A stretch of 64,000 nt of DNA from Psychrobacter arcticus 273-4 (GCF_000012305.1 NC_007204.1:434001-498000); one strand, 5' to 3'. Positions 27,573-38,813 are shown, counted from the stretch's first letter. Notes: generated by a model from the letters alone, not told the origin. Program-made: numbers and translations.

Positions 27573-28631
27573 TTAGTCAGCTTTGGCTTTATTGGCTTCA
27601 TCCGCTTGACGGCGAGCTTCAATCTTAGCTGCTTTACGTTTCTCAATGACATCAATGACATCACTGCCAATATGGGCTTCACCACGTTTTTGTGCCAATT
27701 GCATTTGATGCTCACGCTCACGAAAGCGTGCTTTTTGCTCGTCGGTCGCTTTATCGATACAGTGCGGGCATGACTCGCCTTTGATATAGGCAGGGCTTTG
27801 CATCTCAGCTTGCGTAATGGGCATACGGCAGGCAAAGCACTGCTCATAGCTGCCTTTTTCTAAGTTGTGATTGACTGAGACACGGTTGTCAAAGACAAAG
27901 CAGTCGCCTTCCCACATAGAGTCGCTGGCAGGTACTTCTTCCAAATATTTTAAGATGCCACCCTCTAAATGATAAACCTCTTCAAAGCCTTGCTCGCGCA
28001 TAAATGCCGTAGATTTTTCGCAGCGGATACCACCCGTACAGAACATAGCGACTTTTTTATGCTTAGCGGGGTCTAGCTCTTTTGCCACGTATTCTGGGAA
28101 CTCACGAAACGTTTCGGTATTTGGATTGACGGCATTTTGGAACGTACCGATTTTTACTTCATAATCATTACGCGTATCAATAAGAATCACATCAGGATCT
28201 GAGATAAGCGCATTCCAGTCGCTTGGCTTCACATAGCGACCGACTGATTGTAGTGGATCGATATTCTCTACACCCATAGTGACGATTTCTTTTTTAAGCT
28301 TCACTTTGGTACGATAAAAAGGCTGGGCATCAGTGTAGGATTCTTTAAAGGTAAAACTGCCGATGGCGTCGATACTACGCAGGTACTCGAGGACGTTATC
28401 GATGCCCTGACGTGTACCAGAAATCGTACCGTTAATGCCTTCGCTGGCAATTAACAAAGTGCCTTTAACCTCATTATCGAGCATGATATTTAAAATGGGC
28501 TCGCGGTACTCTTCAAAGTCAGCAAAGCGCGTGAACTTATAAAGGGCAGCGACGACGATATTATTGGTCACGCTGTCGTATTCGGTTACATGGTTGGGTG
28601 CTTTGATGTTATTGGTCTCTGAAGTACTCAT
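27573..28631 (-). CDS. trhO: tRNA uridine(34) hydroxylase TrhO
   Basis: About 352 residues of the YceA/TrhO rhodanese-related family, which hydroxylates U34 of certain tRNAs using oxygen on the route to 5-methoxyuridine. It has an N-terminal domain ([18 protein letters not shown]), a rhodanese domain with the active-site loop [14 protein letters not shown], a cysteine-rich stretch (CFACRMPIT and SCPHC) and a charged Ala/Lys tail. ATG 28631 follows AGGAG; an upstream in-frame start at 28658 lacks it. Confidence 0.93.
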   Translation of the reverse strand: MSTSETNNIKAPNHVTEYDSVTNNIVVAALYKFTRFADFEEYREPILNIMLDNEVKGTLLIASEGINGTISGTRQGIDNVLEYLRSIDAIGSFTFKESYTDAQPFYRTKVKLKKEIVTMGVENIDPLQSVGRYVKPSDWNALISDPDVILIDTRNDYEVKIGTFQNAVNPNTETFREFPEYVAKELDPAKHKKVAMFCTGGIRCEKSTAFMREQGFEEVYHLEGGILKYLEEVPASDSMWEGDCFVFDNRVSVNHNLEKGSYEQCFACRMPITQAEMQSPAYIKGESCPHCIDKATDEQKARFREREHQMQLAQKRGEAHIGSDVIDVIEKRKAAKIEARRQADEANKAKAD

Positions 28632-28796
28632 GTTTTTCTCCTGCTGGCTAGGTCGCAAACCTAGTGCATTGGGTTTTAAGGTTTTGATAGTGTTATAACA
28701 CTAGCGCAATTGTGGATTTAGCTGATGCGCGCATAGTTTAGCAAATTTTGGGAGGGTTTTGAAACTTAAAAGCGCAAAAATGTCAGCACTCTATAC

Positions 28797-30140
28797 CTAA
28801 GTAAACGCTATATTACGAGTCTCCTGTGGCTTGAGCACGGTTTTGGAAAATTCGCTGATGCTGTCATCAACATAGCTGCTATCAAAATTCAGCCTTTGTA
28901 TATCAGGTGTTTCAATAAATTCTAACCATTCATTTTTCATCCAATTCTCAACAGTGTCTTTACCGAGTATTGCTATTAGATTGGACAGCTGTGCGTGTGG
29001 CTGTGAGTAGTAATACACGATGACTCTTAGTGACGATTCATGACCTTGATTAAATGAAAATATTTCATGAATGTAATCGCTATCGGAAGAGTCTAAAGAA
29101 TGTCCCCAAATATAAACTTCAATAGGATGATACTTCGTGAGACTTGGACTTTTCATCTTATTCTCTATCGCTACGATAGGAGACTTTGGTCTAAGAAATT
29201 GATAATCAGTATTGTTGACAAGTTTTTGATAGTATTTAACGAACCCGTAGGCTTTATTGTCTATTAATATTTGATTTTGAAGCTCTGAAATACCTAGAAC
29301 AATTTTTTTATTACTATTTTTACCAGCTTTACCATGTATAAAGTTGATATTGGAATGACTATACAAACGCTCAATAGTAGATGAGTAATTGAAGCTATAA
29401 ATAGCATCTAAATCTTTTTCACCAACTTTTGGCTTTTTTAGAGCATTTCTTACTTCTAGTTTATCAATAAAGGCAATGTATTCAGAAAATATCTCGATAA
29501 AACCAATTAAGTCTTTTTCTAAGTACTTTAACAAGCTAGAAGGACATATATCTACAGGTTGTCCTGAATAGTATTTGACAAAAGCTTTATCAAGTACCAT
29601 TTTAGTGTCTGCATGTATACTATATTTATCAGTTATAGAAAAATTTTCGAGCAAATTATTGATGAATGGATACTTTCTCTTAATATTCTTATTGAATATT
29701 TTATTACTTAAAAATAAAATATCAGTTGAAAAACAGTGAAGGTATTCTACATTTTTTTCTATCTCCGATATTATATAACAGACTGCGTTCAGCACCACTT
29801 TCATTTCATTTTCAAAGTCTATCCATGTATCAATACCACTATCAATATAGCTTTTAAAATATTGAAACCAACCGTTGTTTCTTAGTTTTTCTTTAAGCTA
29901 TTTAACTTCTATTAGTGGTAGTTCAACATTCTCAGTTTTATAGAGTTTAATAGTATTCTTAAAAAAATAACCTTCACTATTTATCAAATCCGTATATAAA
30001 GCCTCAAAGATCATTGGCTCGTCTTTATTATGATTTTCCACATTACGCATGGCATGCATAAAGTGGTCATACTTGGTAGGTAAGAAATGGGCTAAGTCAA
30101 AGCCATTGCCTAAAATAAGTATCTTAGCCGTTCCGCTCAT
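28797..30140 (-). pseudogene. AbiH-like abortive-infection gene with an in-frame amber stop
   Basis: The first 80 residues begin KILILGNGFDLAHFLPTKYDHFM, the N-terminal signature of AbiH-type phage defence proteins. A single TAG (29898-29900) follows PLIEVK. Past it the same frame continues uninterrupted with LKEKLRNNGWFQYFKSYID and FENEMKVVLNAVCY to the stop at 28797, including YSFNYSSTIERLY and EVYIWGHSLDSSDSDYIHEIF as in the family. The total of about 447 codons is a plausible full length. The region is AT-rich compared with its neighbours, a sign of transfer. A nonsense mutation is the simplest reading; a sequencing error or readthrough cannot be excluded. Confidence 0.82.
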
Positions 30141-30247
30141 AATGCTGCCCTTATAATTATTATAGTTTGAAAGTCATTGTTCTGATAATAGCAAATTTTA
30201 GTACGCTAAATTATCTTTTACCAAAGCAATAGCTGTTCTCTATAGAC

Positions 30248-30280
30248 AAAAAAATCCCAGTATTTAACTGGGATTTTTTT
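30248..30280. terminator. Terminator of the periplasmic Sel1 gene
   Basis: A 14-bp stem (AAAAAAATCCCAGT, 30248-30261, with 30267-30280), with A/T tracts on both sides, so it could work in either direction. Confidence 0.85.
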
Positions 30281-30314
30281 ATGAAGCGGTCTATAAAAAG
30301 GCACTGTTTACAAC

Positions 30315-30896
30315 TTACTTACTCTGGAACCAAGTATCTGCTTTATTGCGGGCACTGGCGATATCAGCACTTGATAAGTTCAATGCCAATTGACCAATTT
30401 TGCCGCGGGCTTTGTTACGGACTTTTTCATCAAGCATGCCATCACGGGCAGCCAAGTCGTACCATTTATAAGCATCAACAAGATTTTTTTGCTTCTCATC
30501 TAACAAGGCAAGCGTATAGCTAGCACGGTTATCACCACGCATGGCGGCTTTTTCTAACCAACCACGGGCTTGTTGTAGATTTGGTTGTACCCCTTCACCG
30601 CGCAAGTACATGATGGCAAGGTTTAACTGAGCAGGGGCAACGCCTTGCTGAGCTGCCTTGGTATACCATTGGACTGCTTGTTGAGTGTTTTTGGCAATGC
30701 CTTCGCCTTTTTGCAAACGCTTGGCCAGATAAAATTGAGCGTGATCATTACCTTGAGCCGCGCGATTGGATAACTCGCTGACAGGCATTAGCTCAAAACG
30801 TGAGGTGTCAAGTGGCACGTTTGATATTAACTCAGCGTTGGCAAAACCTGCACAAGAAAAAAGGGCAGTAAACAACGCAGCTTTTAATAACTTCAT
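30315..30896 (-). CDS. Secreted Sel1-repeat protein
   Basis: A 193-residue protein with a signal peptide (LLKAALFTALFSCAGFANA) and three to four Sel1-like repeats: AAQGNDHAQFYLAKRLQKGE, AAQQGVAPAQLNLAIMYLRG and AAMRGDNRASYTLALL. It should be a periplasmic solenoid adaptor. Its repeats are diverged, in contrast to the near-identical ones of the gene at 14.2-15.2 kb. ATG 30896 follows GGAG. It is a single gene; function unknown. Confidence 0.85.
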   Translation of the reverse strand: MKLLKAALFTALFSCAGFANAELISNVPLDTSRFELMPVSELSNRAAQGNDHAQFYLAKRLQKGEGIAKNTQQAVQWYTKAAQQGVAPAQLNLAIMYLRGEGVQPNLQQARGWLEKAAMRGDNRASYTLALLDEKQKNLVDAYKWYDLAARDGMLDEKVRNKARGKIGQLALNLSSADIASARNKADTWFQSK

Positions 30897-31298
30897 AGCA
30901 GCTCCAAAATTAGGCAGTTAATAAACACAAAAATTGTCCCGCTAAATATTGTCTCGCTAAAGACGTTTAGATGGCGATAACAATTAGGAGACATCTTGCA
31001 AGACCAACTTACCTAATTATTAGCAATATAAGTAATCGTTATCATGTAACAATGGACGCCAATGAAACCGATAAACGGTATTAATCGGGGTGCCATTGAC
31101 ACTATTTTGCTAGCTTAACACCCAAGCTTACGAAACTCAAATACTAATTACACGATTTAATGCCTATCTATATCTCATTGTCCTCAATAAAATCATACAG
31201 TTACTTGGGCGTAAGAATAGATTAAGACTCTATTAAGGTAAAAAATTATGCTTATAACTATCAATATGACTTTTAATAAGAGGTAGCAGTAGCGAGTA
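30897..31298. other. Intergenic region without recognised features
   Basis: About 400 bases. Two copies of TGTCTCGCTAAA-like sequence near 30935-30965 are the only pattern seen. No gene, RNA or element is recognised. Confidence 0.35.
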
Positions 31299-31916
31299 TC
31301 ACTCAGGTTTTTGTTTGCTGACGCGGTAAATAGCCACATCTGCCAGTAGGTTTGGCGCTCGTCTTATCAATGCTGTCATTAGTGATGAATGACCTTTTTC
31401 AGAATCACTGACGGCAAAACGATTAATGATATGAATATCATGCTGCGCGCACAGCTTCTCAAAATCTTTAAAAGTACAGAGATGGATATTTGGGGTGTTA
31501 TACCACTCATACGGCAGCGCTTCTGAGACCGGCATAATACCTTTTAAACCCAAATGTATCCGGTTCTGCCAATGGGCAAAGTTAGGGAAGGTAATGACCG
31601 CTTCACGAGCGACGCGCAGCATATCAAGCAACAGCACATCGGGCGACTTGACTGCTTGTAGCGCACGTGCCATGACCACGGTATCAAAACTATTGTCCGC
31701 GAAACGCGCCAAGCCATCATTCAAGTCTTGCTCGACAATGGATAAACCATTGGCGATGGCTTCATTGATTTTGTCCTCGTCAATCTCAAGCCCATAGCCG
31801 GTCACGCCGCGATTTTGCTGCAAATGCGCAAGCAGCTCGCCATTACCACAGCCTAAGTCGAGCACATGTGAGTACGGAGCAATCCAACGCTCAGCCAATT
31901 GATGATCCATCCTCAT
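31299..31916 (-). CDS. metW: Methionine biosynthesis protein MetW
   Basis: A 205-residue class I SAM-dependent methyltransferase-like protein. The SAM motif is [15 protein letters not shown], followed by [21 protein letters not shown] and [10 protein letters not shown]. MetW works with MetX in homoserine acylation in several proteobacteria. It starts within the stop of metX (ATGA overlap at 31913-31916), so the two are translationally coupled. Confidence 0.92.
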   Translation of the reverse strand: MRMDHQLAERWIAPYSHVLDLGCGNGELLAHLQQNRGVTGYGLEIDEDKINEAIANGLSIVEQDLNDGLARFADNSFDTVVMARALQAVKSPDVLLLDMLRVAREAVITFPNFAHWQNRIHLGLKGIMPVSEALPYEWYNTPNIHLCTFKDFEKLCAQHDIHIINRFAVSDSEKGHSSLMTALIRRAPNLLADVAIYRVSKQKPE

Positions 31917-33355
31917 GAGCGTGCTCCTAATTTTTGCTGGCTATTTTTGCTTTGGTTGTCAGTCATAAATGGCGCATTTAGGAAACCTTTGACGGCACCC
32001 ATATAACGCGGGATATCAAATAAGAAAGAGTCATGACCGTGCGGCGCATCAACATTGATATAGCTGACAGGTTTGCCGGTCGCCATCAGTGCATCAACAA
32101 TCTCTTGTGAGCGCTCGGGTGCAAAACGCCAATCAGTGGTAAACGATACAATCAAATATTGGCACTCAGTATGAGCAAACGCGGCTTTCAGAGCTGTCAG
32201 CTCTTGGTGATTGCTTGCGCTTATATTGTCGATATCCGCACTGTCCGCTAAAGTTTTTGCCAATTCATCTTCGCTACTATCCGCTTTTACGGACTCCACA
32301 AGGGATGAAGCTAAAAGCTCTTCTGGCACTAAAGAATCTATAGGCTGTGCTGACTGCGTTAATGGATAGTCACGCGTTGGGTCAAAGTAATCCAAGGCTT
32401 TGGTCATCAGCAAATAGGTATTGGCATCGAAGTTTTCACTAAAGCGCTCGCCTTGATAGCGCAGATAGCTTTCGACTTGGAATTCGACATCATAACCATA
32501 CATAAACTTGCCCGACTTTAAATCACGCCCAAACTTGGCTTTCATCGCATCATCGGTCAGATAAGTAATATGTCCTACCATTCGCGCAAGGATAAGTCCG
32601 CGACGAGGATAAGTCCCTGCTTGCAGATAGCGTCCGTTTTTAAAATCTGGGTCTGATAAAATAGACTGGCGTGCCACTTCGTTAAAGGCGATATTTTGTG
32701 CAGACAGCTTAGGTGTACTGGCAATGACCACACAGCGTTTTAGTCTGCTTGGATAGTCAGCTGCCCATTGCAGGGCTTGCATACCACCCATTGAACCACC
32801 GACGACGGCATGCCAGACGTCAATCTCTAAGCGATCTGAAAGCATGGCTTGGGTCTTGACCCAATCTTTGATAGTGACCAGTGGAAAGTCAGGTCCATAT
32901 ACTTGTGCTTTACTGCTCTCTGGATTTATCGACGTTGGACCGGTAGAGCCAAAGCAGCTACCAATATTGTTAACACAGACGACAAAAAAACGATTGGTAT
33001 CGATGGACTTGTTAGGTCCAATCATATTATCCCACCAGCCGGCTTTTTTGTCATTATCGCTATGAAAGCCTGCCGCGTGATGACTGCCTGATAGCGCATG
33101 GCAAATCAGAACGGCGTTTGACTTGTCGCTATTAAGCGTACCGTACGTCTCAATTATCAGCTCAAACGACGGCAAAGTGCGATTACACTCCAAGGTTAAT
33201 GGCTCAGCAAAATGAAGAGTCTGGGGCTTGACGACTCCTACTGAGTTCAATAATTCATCAGCGTTAGCTGAATTATCGGCATTGGCTTTATCTGTGGCGG
33301 ACTGGTCACTGGTATTATCAGGGCGTGCGTTCAAATCTACCTCACAAGACAACAA
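31913..33355 (-). CDS. metX: Homoserine O-acyltransferase
   Basis: An alpha/beta-hydrolase that activates homoserine for methionine synthesis by O-acetylation or O-succinylation. Nucleophile: [12 protein letters not shown]. Acid: [13 protein letters not shown]. Histidine: [11 protein letters not shown]. The oxyanion segment [11 protein letters not shown] and [12 protein letters not shown] are typical. At 480 residues it is about 100 longer than usual. The excess is an N-terminal Asn/Ala/Asp-rich stretch and an acidic insert (about residues 345-395, with [18 protein letters not shown]) before the acid residue. The frame has no ATG start; TTG 33355 or 33352 is likely, after an upstream in-frame stop. 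Confidence 0.92.
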   Translation of the reverse strand: MLSCEVDLNARPDNTSDQSATDKANADNSANADELLNSVGVVKPQTLHFAEPLTLECNRTLPSFELIIETYGTLNSDKSNAVLICHALSGSHHAAGFHSDNDKKAGWWDNMIGPNKSIDTNRFFVVCVNNIGSCFGSTGPTSINPESSKAQVYGPDFPLVTIKDWVKTQAMLSDRLEIDVWHAVVGGSMGGMQALQWAADYPSRLKRCVVIASTPKLSAQNIAFNEVARQSILSDPDFKNGRYLQAGTYPRRGLILARMVGHITYLTDDAMKAKFGRDLKSGKFMYGYDVEFQVESYLRYQGERFSENFDANTYLLMTKALDYFDPTRDYPLTQSAQPIDSLVPEELLASSLVESVKADSSEDELAKTLADSADIDNISASNHQELTALKAAFAHTECQYLIVSFTTDWRFAPERSQEIVDALMATGKPVSYINVDAPHGHDSFLFDIPRYMGAVKGFLNAPFMTDNQSKNSQQKLGARS

Positions 33356-33730
33356 TCATCAATAAAATAAGAAGGGCACTCTATCGACAACTCGTTTTGC
33401 CGATATTTTTTAAATGGTTTAGCTAAATTTGACCATGTGCTTGCCTATTGTATGGTGATGCGCATATGAGTACAACCTTCAAGCGCAGTCTTTCATGCTT
33501 AGTTTTGATATCATTGAACCAATCGAAAAAAATATCATACCATTGCTACAAGTTTTAGGCGCTATTGACAAAGGCAAGTCGCAACAACTGCGTGTCAAAT
33601 TGTACAAGGACACTTTTGCAATGCGTTATGAAGGGTTAAAATGCTACACTAACGGCGTGCTCATTGAATACTGTCTTAACAATCTTTTATCGAGATTTTC
33701 TCATTAACTTAATCATAAAACAGTGCTGCT
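33356..33730. other. Divergent promoter region of metX and hemH
   Basis: About 375 bases. A 70-codon open frame on the plus strand (33495-33707) shows no family features and is not called as a gene. Nothing else is recognised. Confidence 0.35.
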
Positions 33731-34750
33731 ATGAAACCTGACCTGCCTCCCCGTATTGCCGTTTTACTTGTCAACCTTGGTACGCCAGATGAGCCGACCG
33801 CGCCAGCGGTCCGTCGTTATCTCAAGCAGTTTTTGTCAGATCCGCGCGTGATTGAAATCCCGAAGTTCTTATGGGCAATTATCCTCAATCTGTTTGTGTT
33901 GCCAAGTCGTCCAAAGCGGGTCGCAGAAGCCTATGCCAGCATTTGGGATGGTGATTCGCCGATGCGCAACATTCTTAACACGCAAGTTGAGATGTTAGAT
34001 AAGCGTTTAGCTGAACGTGCTGCGCCATTTCGCGTGTCTGTTCATGCCGCGATGAGCTATGGTAATCCTGGTTTGCCAGATGTTATGGATAAATTGCGTA
34101 GCGAAGGGGTTGACCATTTTGTCATGTTACCCGTGTTTCCGCAGTATTCGGCGACTTCAACGGGAGCGGTTTATGATGCGATGACCAAATGGTCACTGAA
34201 GCAGCGTAATTTGCCTAATATGACCATAGTCAAAGATTACTTTGCCCATCCTTTATATATTAAAGCCTTGGCAGATAGTATCCGCCGCTTTCAAGCGATA
34301 CATGGCAAGCCTGAAAAGCTCATGTTTAGCTTTCACGGTATTCCACAGCCTTATGCCGATAAAGGCGATCCGTACCCGAAGCGTTGTAAATGTACGGCGG
34401 CGCAAGTCGCTCATGAGCTTGGTCTAAAGCCAGATGAATGGATCATTAGCTTCCAGTCGCGCTTTGGTAAGCAAGAATGGATTAAGCCCTATACCGATGT
34501 GGTACTCGAAGACTGGGGCAAGTCGGGCATACGCTCAGTACAAATTCTTAGCCCTGCGTTTTCGGCAGATTGCTTAGAAACCCTAGAAGAATTGGCCATC
34601 GAAAACCGCGAAACCTTCCTTAAGGCTGGCGGGGAAGAGTATCATTATATTCCGGCGCTCAACGCTGACGAAGCACATATAGATTTGTTAGAAGCAATGA
34701 GTGCGCCATTAGTAAAAGGTTGGGCGGGGACGCTAGATGGTTGGGCATAA
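33731..34750 (+). CDS. hemH: Ferrochelatase
   Basis: A 339-residue enzyme that inserts Fe2+ into protoporphyrin IX, the last step of haem synthesis. It begins with [19 protein letters not shown]-like sequence (here [19 protein letters not shown]). The catalytic histidine lies in [19 protein letters not shown], and the conserved metal-site acids are in [23 protein letters not shown] holds a cysteine pair as in many gammaproteobacteria. ATG 33731 is the first start in frame. It is closed by the hairpin at 34787-34820. Confidence 0.96.
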   Translation: MKPDLPPRIAVLLVNLGTPDEPTAPAVRRYLKQFLSDPRVIEIPKFLWAIILNLFVLPSRPKRVAEAYASIWDGDSPMRNILNTQVEMLDKRLAERAAPFRVSVHAAMSYGNPGLPDVMDKLRSEGVDHFVMLPVFPQYSATSTGAVYDAMTKWSLKQRNLPNMTIVKDYFAHPLYIKALADSIRRFQAIHGKPEKLMFSFHGIPQPYADKGDPYPKRCKCTAAQVAHELGLKPDEWIISFQSRFGKQEWIKPYTDVVLEDWGKSGIRSVQILSPAFSADCLETLEELAIENRETFLKAGGEEYHYIPALNADEAHIDLLEAMSAPLVKGWAGTLDGWA

Positions 34751-34786
34751 AAGCTAAAGCAGCATGCGGATATTAAATAGAGCAGC

Positions 34787-34820
34787 AAAAAAATACCGAA
34801 CATGATGTCCGGTATTTTTT
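34787..34820. terminator. hemH terminator
   Basis: Arms AAAAAAATACCG (34787-34798) and CGGTATTTTTT (34810-34820); T-run on the plus side. Confidence 0.85.
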
Positions 34821-34846
34821 ATGGATAATTTTATAAAGGCAATACT

Positions 34847-35221
34847 TTAAAAATCATTGTCATTGCTTAATTTTGCGGCATCTCTGTCGGCGATGTCGAC
34901 AATATTTGGGTAGTGGCTGTCATCTAAATTCTCTTCGACCAGCAGCTCATCAATGCGCGATTCATCAATATTTTGATGATGTACGGGTGTGAGACCTTGG
35001 GTAGCATCGCTACCGACTTGCGAATTATTAAATCCTGCATCATCGTCAAAGTCATTATTGTCTATAACATGCAGCATGGGGTTGTCTAAATCGACCTCTT
35101 GGCTACCTTCGTTATCTTGACCTTGACCCTCATCAACGTTGTCATCGGTATGATCATCCAAGCTGTCATCGCCTTCGATATGATTCATCTCTTTTGGTAG
35201 TGGGGTTTTTGAGTGATCCAT
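34847..35221 (-). CDS. Highly acidic small protein of unknown function
   Basis: A 124-residue protein that is about a third Asp/Glu, with Asn and Gln-rich stretches (DDHTDDNVDEGQGQDNEG). It has no signal peptide or membrane segment and is probably disordered. ATG 35221 has a good ribosome binding site (AAGGAAG). It lies between hemH and polA, convergent with hemH. I do not recognise a family; coding status is supported by the ribosome binding site and the clean frame. Confidence 0.65.
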   Translation of the reverse strand: MDHSKTPLPKEMNHIEGDDSLDDHTDDNVDEGQGQDNEGSQEVDLDNPMLHVIDNNDFDDDAGFNNSQVGSDATQGLTPVHHQNIDESRIDELLVEENLDDSHYPNIVDIADRDAAKLSNDNDF

Positions 35222-35526
35222 GCTGTCTTCCTTAGTTTTTATAATTAATAACCATAGTAGCGTTTAAACGATGGTCGTATGGCTATTTTGTCCGCTTATA
35301 TTCATTGCCTCTAGTAGCAAGTATTTTTCAAATATAAGCAGTTTAAAACGCCATAGATAGGTTAAAGCAATCGCGTAAACGCCTGTTAAACTAAAAGATA
35401 ATCTGTGAAGAAATAAGATAAGTTTATTATACCGACAATTATAATACGCGACTGTTTGTTTAAGTTTACGCTGCAAGCATCAAATACCTTAAACAGCATT
35501 ACACCTACTTAAAAACCCCTTAAGGA
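35222..35526. other. Intergenic region between polA and the acidic protein gene
   Basis: About 305 bases. A 70-codon minus-strand frame (35264-35476) begins only with TTG and has no recognisable features, so I do not call it. Nothing else is seen. Confidence 0.35.
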
Positions 35527-38481
35527 TTAATGCGCCTCATCCCAATTTTGACCACTGTCCGTCTCAACCAATAGCGGTACCGCAAAGTTGACGTTCCAGC
35601 CTTTTTCAACCGCCGTCGCTGTCAAAACATTTTGCATAGCGTCAGTAATCAATTGGCTTATTTCATCGACTTTGTTGGCATCAACTTCAAACACCAATTC
35701 GTCATGGACTTGCAGTAGCATTTTTGCCTGATGTTTTGGTAGTACTTTATCGACGGCAATCATCGCAAGTTTAATCAAATCGGCCGCTGAGCCTTGTAAT
35801 GGTGCGTTAATTGCCGCTCGTTCAGCGCCTTGTTTAACCATACGATTGCTATGATTAATATCAGGGGTATAAAGCTTACGACCCAATATCGTCTCGACAT
35901 AGCCATGCTCATAGGCGCTGGCACGAGTATTGATCATATAGTCTTTGACGCCAGGATAGCGCTCAAAGTACATATCAATATAGTCTTGCGCCTCACTACG
36001 GCTCATCTGTAGTTGTTTGGCAAGTCCAAAGGCACTCATGCCATAGAGCAGACCAAAGTTAATAGCTTTGGCATTACGACGCTCGGTTGCGGTAACATCC
36101 GCCACTTCTTTGCCAAGTACTTCAGCAGCGGTGGCAGCGTGAATATCAAGCCCTTCATTAAAGGCATGAGTCAGGTTTTTATCACCTGAGAAATGCGCCA
36201 TTAAACGCAACTCGATTTGCGAATAATCCGCCGCTAATATCACCCGACCTTCTGGCGCAATAAAGGCTTGACGAATCAAGCGACCGGTCGCAGTGCGAAT
36301 AGGAATATTTTGTAAATTAGGATCTGTTGAAGATAAGCGTCCTGTGCTAGTTAAAGCTTGATGATAGCTAGTATGTACACGGTCAGTCTCGCTATCTGCC
36401 ACATTATCAAGCGCATCAGTATAGGTGCTTTTGAGTTTAGAGAGTCCGCGATACTCTAAGGTAATATCGACCAAAGGATGATCAATTTTTGACAATACGG
36501 CTTCACCCGTAGAGTATTGACCAGTCTTGGTTTTTTTACCGCCAGCAACGCCAAGCTTATCAAATAGCATCTCCCCAAGCTGCTTAGGAGAGCCGAGATT
36601 AAACTCTTCTCCCGCCACTTCGTAAGCACGTTTTTCAAGGGCAATAATTTCTTCATCGAAGCGTTTTGATAACTCATTTAAAAATGGACGCTTAATTAAA
36701 ATACCATGAGCTTCCATCTGGCAGAGTATCTCTGCTGTAGGAATCTCCAGTGCATGTAGCAGCTTGGCGTTATTGGTGTCATCAGCAAGCTTTTGACTAA
36801 ACAGCTCGAATAATTGATAAGTGATATCAGCATCTTCACAAGCATAGTCGCTGGCAATATCAATCGCCACTTGATCAAAACTCACTTGCTTAGCACCTTT
36901 ACCAGCGACATCTTCAAAGCTAATGGTTTGCGTTTGCAGATAATGCCGTGCCAGATCATCCATACCGTGACGGGTAACAGCGGCATTAATCACATAGCTG
37001 GCAAGCATGGTATCCATCGCCCAGTTGTTGGGCTTGTCATGAATATTGCCTAAGAGATTGATATCGTAAAGGCTGAGGATATGCGCATCATATTTTAGGT
37101 GCTGACCGATTTTACCAATGCTTGAGTTTTCTAAAATAGATTTTAAGCGGACAAGTACCGTATCGCGATCGAGCTGCTTTTCGGTTAATTCGTCGCCTTC
37201 TAGCGAATGAGTTAGCGGTATATAATAAGCTTCGTGTGCTTGCACGGCAAAAGACAAGCCGACCAATTCAGCCTGACGCCAATAGACGCTTGTGGTCTCG
37301 GTATCAATGACGAAATGCGGGGCAGAGGCTAATAGTTGAACTAGGTTATCAAAGGCGGGCTCGTCTAAAATAGTATGCCACGCTCTGTCGTGACTTTTGC
37401 TATCGGTGACATCACCAATGGCGCTTGATTGTAAAGATTTGGCGATTTGCGCCTGTGACTCAGTATCAGCTTGGCTATGAGCGACACTTTGAGCACCATT
37501 GGCTGGATGATTAGGGTGATCAAGTGACGCCAGCTCGTTTCTAAATTCAAGCTCACTGTATAGAGCGCGTAGCTCATCGATATGGGCGCAAGGATCAGTG
37601 TTTATTTTTAAATCTTGCCAATCTTGCCCAACTTCTAAATCAGTGACGATGGTTGCCAGCTGCGCATTCATCGGAATATCATCAGCATATTCAAGCAAGT
37701 TTTTACCCGCACGTCCTTTTATATTGGCAACGTTTTTTAGCATATTATCGATATTGCCATATTCATTTAACAAGTCTTTGGCAGTCTTTTTACCGATGCC
37801 GGGTACGCCTTTGATACCGTCAGAGGAATCACCCATTAAAGTTAAAAAATCAATCATCTGGTCAGGATTAATACCGAATTTTTCGACCACGCCAGTGCTG
37901 TCAGTTATCTTACCTGTAAAGCTGTCTTCTAATATCACGCAGTCATTAATCAGCTGCATCATGTCTTTATCACCGGTTGAGATAACCACGTGATGCCCTT
38001 CGGCGACCGCACGATAGGCGAGCGTACCGATGATATCGTCCGCTTCTGCGCCTTCGATACGTAACAGTGGAATCCCAAGTGCGGTGACCAAACGATGAAT
38101 ATAAGGAATCTGCTCAGCCAGCTCTATATCCATTTTTGGACGATTGGCTTTGTACTCTTCTGACATGGCATGGCGAAAGGTCGGTGATTTGGTATCAAAA
38201 CAAACCGCCATATGCGTTGGGTGATAGCGGCGCATCAGCTTTAACAGCGCATTGAGTGTGCCACGTATCGCATTGGTGACTAGCCCTTGCGAATTTTGCA
38301 TGGTTTTTGGCAGCGCATGATAGGTGCGAAACAGATAATAAGAGCCATCGACCAATATAAAAGGTGGCTGGTTTTTGTCCACATGTGTGGTCGTCATCGT
38401 CGCTACATTTGGCATCGTTGCAAAGTTTGGTAGCGTATTGGGATTGATGGGTGAGTGCGAGTTGTGATCGTTGTCGGTCAT
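35527..38481 (-). CDS. polA: DNA polymerase I
   Basis: A 984-residue repair and Okazaki-fragment polymerase with three domains. These are an N-terminal 5' nuclease (residues about 35-320: LVDGSYYLFRTYHALP, GVPGIGKKTAKDLL), a 3'-5' exonuclease (about 380-570) whose DTETTS acidic motif is present so proofreading looks active, and the family A polymerase (about 600-984). Polymerase motifs: A, ADYSQIELRLMAH; B, RRNAKAINFGLLYGMSAFGL; C, LQVHDELVFEV. It is longer than E. coli PolI (928) owing to a linker near residues 310-370. ATG 38481 has only a weak upstream site. A 138-bp element lies 33 bp upstream. Confidence 0.97.
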   Translation of the reverse strand: MTDNDHNSHSPINPNTLPNFATMPNVATMTTTHVDKNQPPFILVDGSYYLFRTYHALPKTMQNSQGLVTNAIRGTLNALLKLMRRYHPTHMAVCFDTKSPTFRHAMSEEYKANRPKMDIELAEQIPYIHRLVTALGIPLLRIEGAEADDIIGTLAYRAVAEGHHVVISTGDKDMMQLINDCVILEDSFTGKITDSTGVVEKFGINPDQMIDFLTLMGDSSDGIKGVPGIGKKTAKDLLNEYGNIDNMLKNVANIKGRAGKNLLEYADDIPMNAQLATIVTDLEVGQDWQDLKINTDPCAHIDELRALYSELEFRNELASLDHPNHPANGAQSVAHSQADTESQAQIAKSLQSSAIGDVTDSKSHDRAWHTILDEPAFDNLVQLLASAPHFVIDTETTSVYWRQAELVGLSFAVQAHEAYYIPLTHSLEGDELTEKQLDRDTVLVRLKSILENSSIGKIGQHLKYDAHILSLYDINLLGNIHDKPNNWAMDTMLASYVINAAVTRHGMDDLARHYLQTQTISFEDVAGKGAKQVSFDQVAIDIASDYACEDADITYQLFELFSQKLADDTNNAKLLHALEIPTAEILCQMEAHGILIKRPFLNELSKRFDEEIIALEKRAYEVAGEEFNLGSPKQLGEMLFDKLGVAGGKKTKTGQYSTGEAVLSKIDHPLVDITLEYRGLSKLKSTYTDALDNVADSETDRVHTSYHQALTSTGRLSSTDPNLQNIPIRTATGRLIRQAFIAPEGRVILAADYSQIELRLMAHFSGDKNLTHAFNEGLDIHAATAAEVLGKEVADVTATERRNAKAINFGLLYGMSAFGLAKQLQMSRSEAQDYIDMYFERYPGVKDYMINTRASAYEHGYVETILGRKLYTPDINHSNRMVKQGAERAAINAPLQGSAADLIKLAMIAVDKVLPKHQAKMLLQVHDELVFEVDANKVDEISQLITDAMQNVLTATAVEKGWNVNFAVPLLVETDSGQNWDEAH

Positions 38482-38513
38482 AGAGATTCACTTATCAAAT
38501 ATTGGGCAGCAAG

Positions 38514-38651
38514 TATAGTCGGTGAAAAGTAATATCGATACAACAGGTACTACTGGTGCAAATTTTTCTTGCTTGCTGTGCCTACGCAGACAGAGGCTGC
38601 AAAAAATTTACACCAGTAGTACGGTAGCGACTTTAAAGTATTTCAACTATA
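38514..38651 (+). repeat. 138-bp TATAGT element, copy 7
   Basis: Full length, upstream of polA. It sits at the junction of a 14-bp direct repeat, TATTGGGCAGCAAG before and TATTAGGCAGCAAG after (one mismatch), each unit starting at TA. Confidence 0.93.
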
Positions 38652-38780
38652 TTAGGCAGCAAGTATTGGGTAAAAATAGACCCTCATTATAACGATAAAA
38701 GTGATGCGTGCCGAATGGATGATGAACGAATAAAAAGAATAAAGAGTTAGGATGCGTACGAACCCAAATGATAGCCCATA

Positions 38781-38813
38781 AAAAAAGAACCCAGATCAAC
38801 TGAGTTCTTTTTA
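38781..38813. terminator. ohr terminator
   Basis: Stem of AAAGAAC and CAG paired with CTG and GTTCTTT with one mismatch and a 5-base loop, with A/T-runs outside. On the minus strand it ends the ohr transcript. The core recurs at 39630-39653. Confidence 0.75.

Noticed and set aside
33495-33707. 70-codon open frame between metX and hemH
   Set aside because: No ribosome binding site or family feature; it falls in the divergent promoter region.
35264-35476. 70-codon minus-strand frame upstream of the acidic protein gene
   Set aside because: It starts only with TTG, has no ribosome binding site and ordinary intergenic composition.
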